A DNA stretch of 13,211 nt. It comes from Desulfuromonas sp. SDB. Its GTDB lineage: Bacteria; SDB-A. Location of the stretch: NCBI GenBank assembly GCA_001412365.1, contig LKUE01000380.1, positions 1 to 13,211 on the forward strand. Reading direction: 5' to 3'. Positions 6,872 to 13,211 of this stretch are shown here, in pieces. The first letter of the stretch is position 1. The number at the start of each line of letters is the position of its first letter. Position numbers and translations under genes: made by a program. Below the pieces are notes generated by a model that worked only from the letters and a program-made list of their open reading frames with translations, did not search any database and was not told the origin of the DNA.

Positions 6872-7933
6872 ATGAAGATATTACATACCTCAGATCTGCA
6901 CTTAACCGATAAAAAAAATTATCGCTGGGAAGCTTTAACCCAGCTGTTGAAAATTGCTGATGAGCAGCAGGTTGAATTAATGGTGATTTCCGGTGATTTG
7001 TTCGACAGCAAAAAAGCAGGAGAACATTTAAGAACTGAAATCCGGCATCTTTTTTCACAGAATAGTTACACCATTGTTCTAATTCCCGGAAATCATGACA
7101 GTGAGGTTTTCAACCGGGGTTTTTATCTAGGGGATAATGTAATCACCATTTCTGATTACCGGAAACCCCTGCATTTAAAACAAGTTGATATATGGGGTTT
7201 TCCTTACCGTAAGATGGAAAAACAGGAAGTACAAAGACAAATTATAGAAATAGAAGATATTATCAATCGGCAAAAAAGAAACATACTTCTTTTTCATGGA
7301 GAATTGTTGGATACCATGTTCTGTTCGGAGGATTACGGGGATGAAGTATCTTACCGGTATATGCCGGTGAAATTGGATTATTTTCAGAAAAGCAGTTTTA
7401 ATTATATTTTGGCAGGTCATTATCATACTAAATTTGATGTCCGGACCTTCAATGAAAATGGTTATTTTGTTTATCCCGGTTCCCCGGTTTCAGTTACCCG
7501 GAAAGAAATTGGCAGAAGAAAAGTGAATTTATTTAGTTTAGGAAATCCCCCTGAAGAATTCGATTTACAAACATTTCACTATATTCAGGTTGAAGTGAGT
7601 TTAAATCCTCTCAGTGATATTAATCCCTACTCAATAATTGCGGACCAGTTAAATAAAATTCAGGGAGAACAAAACATTATCCTCAATATAAAGGGATATT
7701 ACCGAAGTTCTGAATTTAAATTAACTGAGCAACAGCTAATTGAAAAAATTAAAACAGAATTCAGTAAAAAACTGGATTCAATCAACTCCTATTTTAAAGA
7801 TGTTAAATTTATCTTAGATGATGATTTGTACATTAAATTCCAAACTGAATTGGAAAAACAGGATATCTCACCAGAAAACAAACAGAAGTTAACTGATATT
7901 TTCATAGAAACCATGTGCAGAGTAGATATATGA
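6872..7933 (+). CDS. Mre11/SbcD/YhaO-like metallophosphoesterase, probable DNA nuclease subunit
   Basis: The protein has 353 residues and shows all metallophosphoesterase metal motifs in order: D8-x-H10, G41-D42-L-F-D45, G73-N74-H75-D76, F-H142-G and G182-H183-Y-H185. Y-P-G-S-P (201-205), then V-T-R-K-E-I-G-R-R-K, matches the capping strand of Mre11/SbcD nucleases. With an intact two-metal (usually Mn) site it should act as an exo/endonuclease on DNA ends or hairpins, powered and gated by the ATPase encoded next door. The C-terminal 100 residues, beyond the catalytic domain, would form the cap and the ATPase-binding part. The gene begins one base after the acetyltransferase stop and ends by ATGA overlap with the ATPase gene, so the two subunits are probably made in a fixed ratio. 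It lacks an obvious ribosome site of its own. No signal peptide or membrane helix is seen. Confidence 0.88.
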   Translation: MKILHTSDLHLTDKKNYRWEALTQLLKIADEQQVELMVISGDLFDSKKAGEHLRTEIRHLFSQNSYTIVLIPGNHDSEVFNRGFYLGDNVITISDYRKPLHLKQVDIWGFPYRKMEKQEVQRQIIEIEDIINRQKRNILLFHGELLDTMFCSEDYGDEVSYRYMPVKLDYFQKSSFNYILAGHYHTKFDVRTFNENGYFVYPGSPVSVTRKEIGRRKVNLFSLGNPPEEFDLQTFHYIQVEVSLNPLSDINPYSIIADQLNKIQGEQNIILNIKGYYRSSEFKLTEQQLIEKIKTEFSKKLDSINSYFKDVKFILDDDLYIKFQTELEKQDISPENKQKLTDIFIETMCRVDI

Positions 7934-10263
7934 AAATAAATGAATTTCAAATATTTAAATACGGTCCCATTAAAAATTTTTCAGTATCAAAATTAAAAGG
8001 ATTTAATTTATTTTGGGGCAAGAATGAAACTGGTAAATCTCTGATAGTTGAAGCTTTGGTAAAATTTTTAGTGAAAAAGAGCGGAATATTCAATTTGATT
8101 GACAGGGTTGATCATCAGCCGGAAGGATATTTAAACCTCATCCTAGATGATCGCAAAGAGCTGAAGATACCTGAGCAGAAAGATAAATTCCGTCAATTGG
8201 CGGGTATTGAAGATAATGAGTACAGGGATTTTTTCATCATCAGGAATAGTGATTTAGAATTGGGCAGGCAAAAAGATATTGATCAGAAAAAAGAAGAACA
8301 AAAAGAGATTGTACTGGGTGTAACTGACAAGTTAACCGGTCTGAAATCTGAAAAAATTAATAGCTTATGCAATCAGCTAAGGGAACAGGGAAGACTTACT
8401 CCGGGGGGAGGTTTAAGAAATGTCAGCGGAGAAAAACTTAAAGAGAGGTACCAACAAGCTGTAGAATTATTACCCAAGATATCTGATATATTTAATAAAA
8501 TCAAATGCCAAGGTTTAGATGATATTGACCAGCAGTGGATGCAGTCCAATATAAGATTTAAAGATATAAAGGGCAAGTTACAGATTATCAGGGACTTGAA
8601 AAAAAGGCTGCAGTTTAATAAGGGAAATGAATCACTAACCGCATTGAAAGAAAATTTGCTGAAACTGGAAGAATTGAAATTAATTAGCGAGGATAAAGAA
8701 GAAAAATGGTTGAAAATGAATTATAAGTTGGAGAGCATGCTGCAGCAAAAGGAAGATCTCCAGAAACAAAAACAGCAGTTAGATGATGAATTATCTGAGG
8801 TGAAAAATAAATTCAGCTCAGCTGAAGATAAATTAAATAAATTAACACTTCTGAAAAAAAAATTAGATCAAGAATTGAAATTTGATATTTTACATTATCA
8901 AGATCAACTAAAGGACTTCTCCGCCAAACATTCTCTATTTGCAGCATTGATTTTGATAGGTTCAAGCTCATTAATTTTACTGCTAATTTCCATGTTGGGA
9001 AGTATATTAACCCGGCAGTTAATATTTTACATTTTGATTATGATACTATTGCCGATTTGTTTATTTATTTCAATAGTGGTTGTGAACAGAAAATTTAAAC
9101 AATCGAAATTAAATAAAAAATTAAGTGATATAATCATTCAGGCTAATCGGTTAGATATAAAAGGAGACGACCTGGATCAGGTGAACTCTCAAATCGAACA
9201 ATTTGAACAGCAATTTTCTCAAATAAATAATGAATACCAGAAATTAGAAGGACTTGAGGAAATTAAACAAAAAGAACTGAATCAGCTCACTCAGGGGAAA
9301 TTACCTGAGTTGGAAGAAAAAATATGTGATTGTAAAACTAATATTCAACAAATCAAGACCACTTCAAAAGTGGATAATTTTGATGAGTACACCCGATTAG
9401 TTCAACAAAAACATAATTGTGAGGAACTAATTGAAAAAAATATTTCTCTTTTGGACAGCATTTTTCAAAAACCTTTTAATAATCTGGAGGAAAATATTAA
9501 ATACTGGGAAACTGAAATAGTTAAACTAGAGTCTTACTCAGAAATTTATCCAGAACAGAGTTATTCCCGAAATGAAGAAATTTCCTGTGAAAATCAAGTT
9601 ATTCAGCAGCAGCAGAATATTGATGAGTTGAAAAAGATGATAAATGAATTAGATGGTGATTTTAGACAAATAGAAACTGAGGTTAATCAAATTTTACAAC
9701 CTTCATCTTTGGTGTGTAATTCCATCGAAGATTTAAAAGCGATTGAACAGCAAGTTAAAAATTTCATTGAAGACATTGATCAACGCAGAAAAGACACCTT
9801 GTTGATAATTAATATTTTAGAAAAAATTGACAAACAGGAAAGAGAGAAAATATCCAGGTTGTTTGAAGATGAAAGCAAAGTATTTAAATATTTCAGTGAG
9901 ATCACTAATGAGCTTTACACCGGATTATCCTTTAATCCTGATAGCATGGAGTTACAGATATACCAAGGAGATGAGGTTTTCTCTCCACAGCAGCTTTCCG
10001 GAGGAGCTTATGATCAGTTGTATTTTTCCATCAGACTGGCTTTCGGTGAATTGCTGATGAAATCAAAACCGGGATTTTTTATATTAGATGATCCATTCAT
10101 TAAGTCTGACCAGGAAAGATTGAACCGCCAATTTGACTTATTACTTAAAATAGTGGAAATGGGCTGGCAGGTACTTTATTTTACCTGTAAATCGGAAATA
10201 AGACAGATGGTTGAATCCAGGTTTGATCAGAATAAATGCAGATCAGTGGAGATAATAAATTGA
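7930..10263 (+). CDS. Rad50/SbcC/YhaN-like coiled-coil ATPase with a membrane hairpin at its apex
   Basis: The protein has 777 residues from ATG 7930, which overlaps the upstream TGA as ATGA. A GTG at 7915 is an alternative start, but homology-like sequence (M-K-I-N-E-F) begins at the ATG. Walker A is G30-K-N-E-T-G-K-S37. The ABC signature is L689-S-G-G-A and Walker B is F716-F-I-L-D720-D721-P. The second Asp sits where many ABC ATPases have the catalytic Glu; L-D-D-P is usual in the YhaN/RecF branch. Long charged coiled coils fill about 200-332 and 386-640. Between them are two adjoining hydrophobic helices, about 336-359 and 364-385, linked by only four residues (L-T-R-Q). There is no CxxC zinc hook. 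It should pair with the Mre11-like phosphoesterase as a DNA-processing ATPase anchored in the inner membrane. As I recall, Bacillus YhaO/YhaN is a similar pair. At 777 residues it is shorter than SbcC (about 1,000 or more). Confidence 0.88.
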   Translation: MKINEFQIFKYGPIKNFSVSKLKGFNLFWGKNETGKSLIVEALVKFLVKKSGIFNLIDRVDHQPEGYLNLILDDRKELKIPEQKDKFRQLAGIEDNEYRDFFIIRNSDLELGRQKDIDQKKEEQKEIVLGVTDKLTGLKSEKINSLCNQLREQGRLTPGGGLRNVSGEKLKERYQQAVELLPKISDIFNKIKCQGLDDIDQQWMQSNIRFKDIKGKLQIIRDLKKRLQFNKGNESLTALKENLLKLEELKLISEDKEEKWLKMNYKLESMLQQKEDLQKQKQQLDDELSEVKNKFSSAEDKLNKLTLLKKKLDQELKFDILHYQDQLKDFSAKHSLFAALILIGSSSLILLLISMLGSILTRQLIFYILIMILLPICLFISIVVVNRKFKQSKLNKKLSDIIIQANRLDIKGDDLDQVNSQIEQFEQQFSQINNEYQKLEGLEEIKQKELNQLTQGKLPELEEKICDCKTNIQQIKTTSKVDNFDEYTRLVQQKHNCEELIEKNISLLDSIFQKPFNNLEENIKYWETEIVKLESYSEIYPEQSYSRNEEISCENQVIQQQQNIDELKKMINELDGDFRQIETEVNQILQPSSLVCNSIEDLKAIEQQVKNFIEDIDQRRKDTLLIINILEKIDKQEREKISRLFEDESKVFKYFSEITNELYTGLSFNPDSMELQIYQGDEVFSPQQLSGGAYDQLYFSIRLAFGELLMKSKPGFFILDDPFIKSDQERLNRQFDLLLKIVEMGWQVLYFTCKSEIRQMVESRFDQNKCRSVEIIN

Positions 10264-10276
10264 AGGCATGCGCCTT
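10263..10276 (+). other. small hairpin between the ATPase and lipoprotein genes
   Basis: AAGGC, loop ATGC, GCCTT forms a 5-bp stem starting at the last base of the ATPase stop codon. No T-run follows, so it is not a convincing terminator. It could stabilise the upstream message end or slightly separate expression of the lipoprotein gene. The match could be chance. Confidence 0.25.
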
Positions 10277-10288
10277 AAACTTTACACA

Positions 10289-10293
10289 AGGGG
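10289..10293 (+). promoter_or_regulatory. ribosome binding site deciding the lipoprotein start
   Basis: AGGGG lies 5 bases before ATG 10299. It favours this start over the upstream in-frame ATG at 10236, which lies inside the ATPase gene and would put 21 extra residues before an otherwise perfect lipoprotein signal. Confidence 0.7.
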
Positions 10294-10298
10294 TAGTT

Positions 10299-10886
10299 AT
10301 GTATAAGTTAGCTGTATTTTTCATGATTATACTTATTTTCTATTCCTGTACAGGAAAGCAGGAAGGGAAAACAGAAACAGATGATGTTAATTCTGCCCCG
10401 GTTGAAGATTCAGCTGCCGTATCCAGAGAGGCAAATATTGAAATTGATGATGATTTGATCAGACAACTGCTTCCCCAATACCCTAATGCAACTGTTTTTA
10501 AACTGGATTATCTTGAATTTTTTGCTGCAGAAGCGGAGATTGAAAAAGAATTGGCTGAAAATAATGACAATAAATACATTGTCCAAGATGATTTCGACAG
10601 AGATGACCTGATTGAATTTGCGGTAGCCGGATTAGCGGATACCGTAGCTATGGACAATATGTATCAGGCTTTTGTGGTAATTTTAGAACTTCAAATAGAT
10701 TCAACTTTAGAAATTGAATATTTTGAAACCTTCAACAAGCACTTGGGTACAGATGATATGACCATAAGGAACATTGCTTTAAAACAAGTAGATCAGGGAA
10801 TTATGGTTATATTTGCCAATAATACTGATTTTGGTGGTTATATTATCTGGGACCATGATAACTATAAATTTGTAAGTTTCAACTGA
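10299..10886 (+). CDS. small lipoprotein of unknown function
   Basis: The protein has 195 residues from ATG 10299. Residues 1-17 are a lipoprotein signal: K3, a hydrophobic core, then F-Y-S-C17. An acidic, Ser/Ala-rich linker (about 20-50) follows. The globular part contains D98-F-D-R-D-D-L-I-E-F-A-V-A-G111. This resembles the calcium-binding loop and following strand of FG-GAP/VCBS-like or EF-hand-like repeats (D-F-D-x-D-x-x-x-D/E-x-A-V). The C-terminus (F-G-G-Y-I-I-W-D-H-D-N-Y) looks like beta strands. After residue 17 the mature chain has no further cysteine. I recognise no family. The gene begins 35 bp after the membrane-anchored ATPase gene on the same strand and is the last gene before a convergent neighbour, so it may be cotranscribed. 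A functional link across the envelope is only a guess. Confidence 0.78.
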   Translation: MYKLAVFFMIILIFYSCTGKQEGKTETDDVNSAPVEDSAAVSREANIEIDDDLIRQLLPQYPNATVFKLDYLEFFAAEAEIEKELAENNDNKYIVQDDFDRDDLIEFAVAGLADTVAMDNMYQAFVVILELQIDSTLEIEYFETFNKHLGTDDMTIRNIALKQVDQGIMVIFANNTDFGGYIIWDHDNYKFVSFN

Positions 10887-10896
10887 TTGCGGTTTT

Positions 10897-12177
10897 TTAA
10901 ACCTTACTGATTTCTCCTGCTTTTTGTAAACCAATTTTAGTAGTTATTGGTCCGATTAACTCGAAAATGATGCAGGTTGCAGTTATAGTGGTAAGCACAG
11001 TGGCGCCGATAAAATCTCCCCGGCTGCCCAAATCCATTTGATAGAACTGCCTTTTTACAATCAAAGCCAAACCAATGGCTACTCCTGCCTGGGATAAGAT
11101 CCCCAATCCTAAATATTTTTTCAACTTTGGCTCTGCTCTCCCCCATACTGCTCCAAGGGTAGCTCCTCCCATTAAACCAGCAGTTCGGGACAAGATATAT
11201 ATCAGTCCCAATAATCCCAGGGATGGAAGTGCGGAAAGGTGTAAATTTGCCCCGGCTAAACCGAAGAATAAAATAAAAAGTAAGGGCATGACATCTGATA
11301 AGTTCTCTCCAATTGAAGAAACCCTGGAATGGTGCAGATTATTTACAATTATTATACCAATGACCATATTGGTTAAGATTAATGATATATCCAATAGCTT
11401 GCAAACTCCGGTCACCGACAAGATTAATCCGAAAGTCAAAATAAATACATCCCGTTGAGATTTTAATTTGGTGACCAGAAAATTGAATATATAACCGCCT
11501 ATTACTCCGATCACTATGCTGAAAACTATTTCCAGCAAAGGTTTAAACAACATAGCTAAAATGTTCACCGATGAACCATTGGTGCTTATTATAATATTTT
11601 TTGCTATTGCTGAAGCAAATCCGAATATTATTATCCCCAGCCCGTCATCAAATCCCACTACTGCGTAAAGGGCGTTGGTTAAAGTTCCTTTCGCTCTGTA
11701 TTCCTTAATTACTGCTACTGTCCCCGCAGGAGCACTGGCGGGGGCGATAGAACCGAAAATCAAGGCTAAGGGAAGGGCGGTAGTGCTTTCCATTCCTGAA
11801 ATAATTTCAAAAATGTAAATAACCCCAGTGACCAATATGAAGGCAAAAATGGATTCAGAAAATATTATGACCACAATACTTTTACCCAGCTTTCTCAATG
11901 TACTTAATTTCAATTCCATCCCAATACTCAAAGCGACAAATCCCAGGGCAATTTCAGTAATGAAGGAAAGGTCAATTTGCACTTGCTCATTTAAAAGATC
12001 AAAACCAGATGGTCCTAAAAGCAGTCCCAGAAGCATAAAGCCAATAATCGAAGGAAGTCTGAATAATTTCATGCTTTTCCCCACATAAAAACCTATGCAG
12101 GTAATCAAGCCGACAATAAGCAAGTAAGGTATATTGACAGAATGAAAAAAAGTCTGGATTGAATGAAGATAATGCAT
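10897..12177 (-). CDS. cation:proton antiporter, CPA2 type (Na+/H+ exchanger family)
   Basis: The protein has 426 residues and is almost entirely hydrophobic, with roughly 12-13 membrane helices. The early segment L-P-S-I-I-G-F-M-L-L-G-L-L-L-G-P-S-G-F (41-59) is the classic start of the Na+/H+ exchanger domain. G142-S-I-A-P-A-S-A-P-A-G is the discontinuous-helix region. V174-G-F-D177-D178-G holds the paired aspartates that mark CPA2-type, typically electrogenic, antiporters. It probably exchanges Na+ or K+ for H+ at the inner membrane. Unlike Kef proteins it ends right after the membrane domain (I-S-K-V) with no RCK/TrkA-N domain. AAGGA seven bases upstream supports the ATG at 12177. The gene lies 10 bp after the EIIA-PII-like gene, hence the same operon. 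It converges with the lipoprotein gene across a 10-bp gap. Confidence 0.88.
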   Translation of the reverse strand: MHYLHSIQTFFHSVNIPYLLIVGLITCIGFYVGKSMKLFRLPSIIGFMLLGLLLGPSGFDLLNEQVQIDLSFITEIALGFVALSIGMELKLSTLRKLGKSIVVIIFSESIFAFILVTGVIYIFEIISGMESTTALPLALIFGSIAPASAPAGTVAVIKEYRAKGTLTNALYAVVGFDDGLGIIIFGFASAIAKNIIISTNGSSVNILAMLFKPLLEIVFSIVIGVIGGYIFNFLVTKLKSQRDVFILTFGLILSVTGVCKLLDISLILTNMVIGIIIVNNLHHSRVSSIGENLSDVMPLLFILFFGLAGANLHLSALPSLGLLGLIYILSRTAGLMGGATLGAVWGRAEPKLKKYLGLGILSQAGVAIGLALIVKRQFYQMDLGSRGDFIGATVLTTITATCIIFELIGPITTKIGLQKAGEISKV

Positions 12178-12187
12178 AATAAATTCC

Positions 12188-13000
12188 TTAAAAATCGAGT
12201 TTTCCTTGTGAATAAAATAGTTCCTGGGCAGTAATTAAAACCCCTGCTTTGCTTTCGATGTCTTCAACAATTGTATTTATTCCTCTAATCACATTGTTAG
12301 CCAGATCTTTATCCACAATAACTTGAATCACCCTGCTGAAAAGATTTTTATCCTCTACCCAGAATGTTGAAAAAAGAGGGAGGGAGTGCAAATAATGAGC
12401 AGCATTGTAAGTTTCAGTAATTGAAATGGACCCCGATGAAATTTCCGACAAAAATTGCAAGATGTCATGAAAATAATCTTCTGTTTGGATGAAGATGTGA
12501 ACCATGACTTGAGGTTTAGAGGATACCTCCAGCGATTTAAAGCTTACATGTTCATTCACGATTTCAATTAATCTATCTGCAGTTCTTGCTTTTAAAATTT
12601 CATTAATTTTTTCAGATGAGCGGGTAATTCTGGAGATGGATGACAGTATTTGAATATGGTTGTTTCTTTTGTGGGGAGGAGCAATAATAAAAAAGAATAT
12701 TTTAGACTTCTTGCCGTCCATGGAATCAAAATCCACACCATGGTGATTGATCAATATTCCCACAATTATTTTTGAACAATCATCCAGAATGCAGTGAGGG
12801 ATAGCAATACCGTTGGTGAAACCGGTAGAACCAATTTCTTCTCTTTTTAACAAGGATTGATATATTGTTTCTTTTTCGATATTTTCCAACTCCCCGCTTT
12901 TTTTGGCTAATTCAGCAATATCCTGGAGAGTTTGTTTTTTGTCTGCAGAAACATTTTTTATATCAATACATTGTGGATATAAATTTGAAGATAAAGGCAT
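12188..13000 (-). CDS. PTS EIIA-like (EIIA-2/PtsN type) domain fused to a PII-like domain
   Basis: The protein has 270 residues. AGGAG before ATG 13000 gives a clear start. Residues 1-150 form a fructose/PtsN-type EIIA domain: R-E-E-I-G-S-T-G, then G64-I-A-I-P-H69-C, in which H69 is the expected phosphorylated His. F-F-F-I-I-A-P-P and N-H-I-Q-I-L-S-S-I-S-R follow. Residues 163-270 have a beta-alpha-beta/beta-alpha-beta pattern: V-M-V-H-I-F-I-Q, the D-I-L-Q-F-L-S-E-I helix, S-I-S-I-T-E-T-Y, then R-V-I-Q-V-I-V-D, N-V-I-R-G-I and G-V-L-I-T-A-Q-E-L. This suggests a PII/CutA-like ferredoxin fold with a short T-loop. No EIIB, EIIC, HPr or EI gene is seen in the window, so the role is more likely regulatory than sugar transport. 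The neighbouring antiporter is the likely target. Confidence 0.82.
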   Translation of the reverse strand: MPLSSNLYPQCIDIKNVSADKKQTLQDIAELAKKSGELENIEKETIYQSLLKREEIGSTGFTNGIAIPHCILDDCSKIIVGILINHHGVDFDSMDGKKSKIFFFIIAPPHKRNNHIQILSSISRITRSSEKINEILKARTADRLIEIVNEHVSFKSLEVSSKPQVMVHIFIQTEDYFHDILQFLSEISSGSISITETYNAAHYLHSLPLFSTFWVEDKNLFSRVIQVIVDKDLANNVIRGINTIVEDIESKAGVLITAQELFYSQGKLDF

Positions 13001-13011
13001 CTTTGCTCCTT

Positions 13012-13211
13012 TTAAATATTTTTAATGAATTTCTGACGGTATTCTTGTTCTATCAGCAAGGTTAAAATTTCGTCGAAATTATTAACTTGCCTGAGTTTAT
13101 CTGAAAATTCTTTATCTCTGAAAACTGATGAAATTTTAGAAATTACCTGGAGGTGGATAATCTCATTATTAGTGTGAACTAATGTAAAAAAATAAGTTAA
13201 TTTGTTATCCA
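13012..13211 (-). CDS. PTS EIIA-like protein, C-terminal part (incomplete at the window edge)
   Basis: An open frame of 65 codons enters from the right edge and stops at TAA 13012-13014, 11 bp before the EIIA-PII-like gene. Its start lies outside the window. The sequence Y-F-F-T-L-V-H-T-N-N-E-I-I-H-L-Q-V-I-S-K-I-S, then F-R-D-K-E-F-S-D-K-L and F-D-E-I-L-T-L-L, matches the end of an EIIA-2 domain: the strand after the active-site region, the H-L-x-x-I/L helix, a short helix and the final D/E-E-I-L-x-L-L helix. It closely parallels residues 101-149 of the next gene. The active-site His would be off the edge. It seems to be a separate EIIA-like protein at or near the head of the antiporter operon. 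Confidence 0.75.
   Translation of the reverse strand, partial: DNKLTYFFTLVHTNNEIIHLQVISKISSVFRDKEFSDKLRQVNNFDEILTLLIEQEYRQKFIKNI

Noticed and set aside
7175-7426. An 83-codon minus-strand open frame
   Set aside because: It is antisense to the phosphoesterase gene across the FHG and GHYH motif region, with no ribosome site or recognisable protein features.
7915-7929. A GTG start adding five residues to the coiled-coil ATPase
   Set aside because: The ATG at 7930 forms a standard ATGA overlap with the upstream stop and begins directly at the family-like N-terminal strand. GTG is possible but less likely.
9319-9340. Cys-Asp-Cys in the second coiled coil of the ATPase as a zinc hook
   Set aside because: The spacing is CxC, not CxxC, and it lies well away from the apex, where the membrane hairpin is.
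10236-10298. An upstream ATG extending the small lipoprotein by 21 residues
   Set aside because: It lies inside the ATPase gene and lacks a Shine-Dalgarno site. It would put polar residues before a complete lipoprotein signal that has its own AGGGG at 10289-10293.
10891-10903. GGTTT-TTT-AAACC as a terminator between the lipoprotein and antiporter genes
   Set aside because: The stem is only 5 bp, weak, with a T-rich loop and no following T-run. It overlaps the antiporter stop codon and is likely chance in AT-rich DNA.
11075-11458. A 127-codon open frame on the plus strand
   Set aside because: It lies wholly antisense to the antiporter gene, whose domain motifs are intact. It has no ribosome site, and its composition is what an antisense reading of membrane helices gives.
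12865-13065. A 66-codon plus-strand open frame at the EIIA gene junction
   Set aside because: It crosses the start of the EIIA-PII-like gene and the end of the other EIIA gene, both well supported on the minus strand.

Overview
The window is a low-GC (by eye roughly one third G+C), densely packed bacterial chromosome segment. It shows no mobile elements, tRNA or rRNA genes, or CRISPR arrays. Two strong lipoprotein signals, AGGAGG-type ribosome binding sites, a DUF3160 protein and a ferredoxin-fused nitroreductase suggest a Gram-negative-type anaerobe of an under-sampled phylum. Candidatus Cloacimonadota or a relative is my guess from gene content only; no marker gene is present to prove it.

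Layout. Positions 1-243 (minus) hold the N-terminal part of an SdpI-family membrane protein cut by the window edge. Diverging from it on the plus strand are a secreted protein of unknown function (362-1111) and a large DUF3160 lipoprotein (from a TTG start at 1192 to 3405), which ends in a perfect 26-nt palindrome. A converging minus-strand pair follows: a 2[4Fe-4S] ferredoxin-nitroreductase fusion (3885-4736) and a GtrA-family membrane protein (3448-3876).

From 4845 the plus strand carries a seven-repeat TPR protein ending in a PAS-like domain. It is followed by a tight cluster: a GNAT acetyltransferase (6340-6870), an Mre11/SbcD-like metallophosphoesterase (6872-7933), a Rad50/SbcC-like coiled-coil ATPase (7930-10263) and a small lipoprotein (10299-10886). 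The phosphoesterase and ATPase genes overlap by ATGA and look like a nuclease-ATPase pair. The ATPase has a two-helix membrane hairpin at the apex of its coiled coil, where SbcC and Rad50 carry a zinc hook, so the complex is probably tethered to the inner membrane.

The right end is a minus-strand operon read from outside the window inward. It comprises the C-terminus of a PTS EIIA-like protein (13012-13211, incomplete), a second EIIA domain fused to a PII-like ferredoxin-fold domain (12188-13000), and a CPA2-type cation:proton antiporter without a C-terminal RCK domain (10897-12177). The arrangement suggests ion transport controlled by phosphorylation and/or a small ligand through two EIIA-like proteins.

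The most unusual items are the membrane-anchored Mre11/Rad50-like pair with its lipoprotein and the EIIA/EIIA-PII/antiporter operon. Each domain is recognisable, but the combinations deserve checking.
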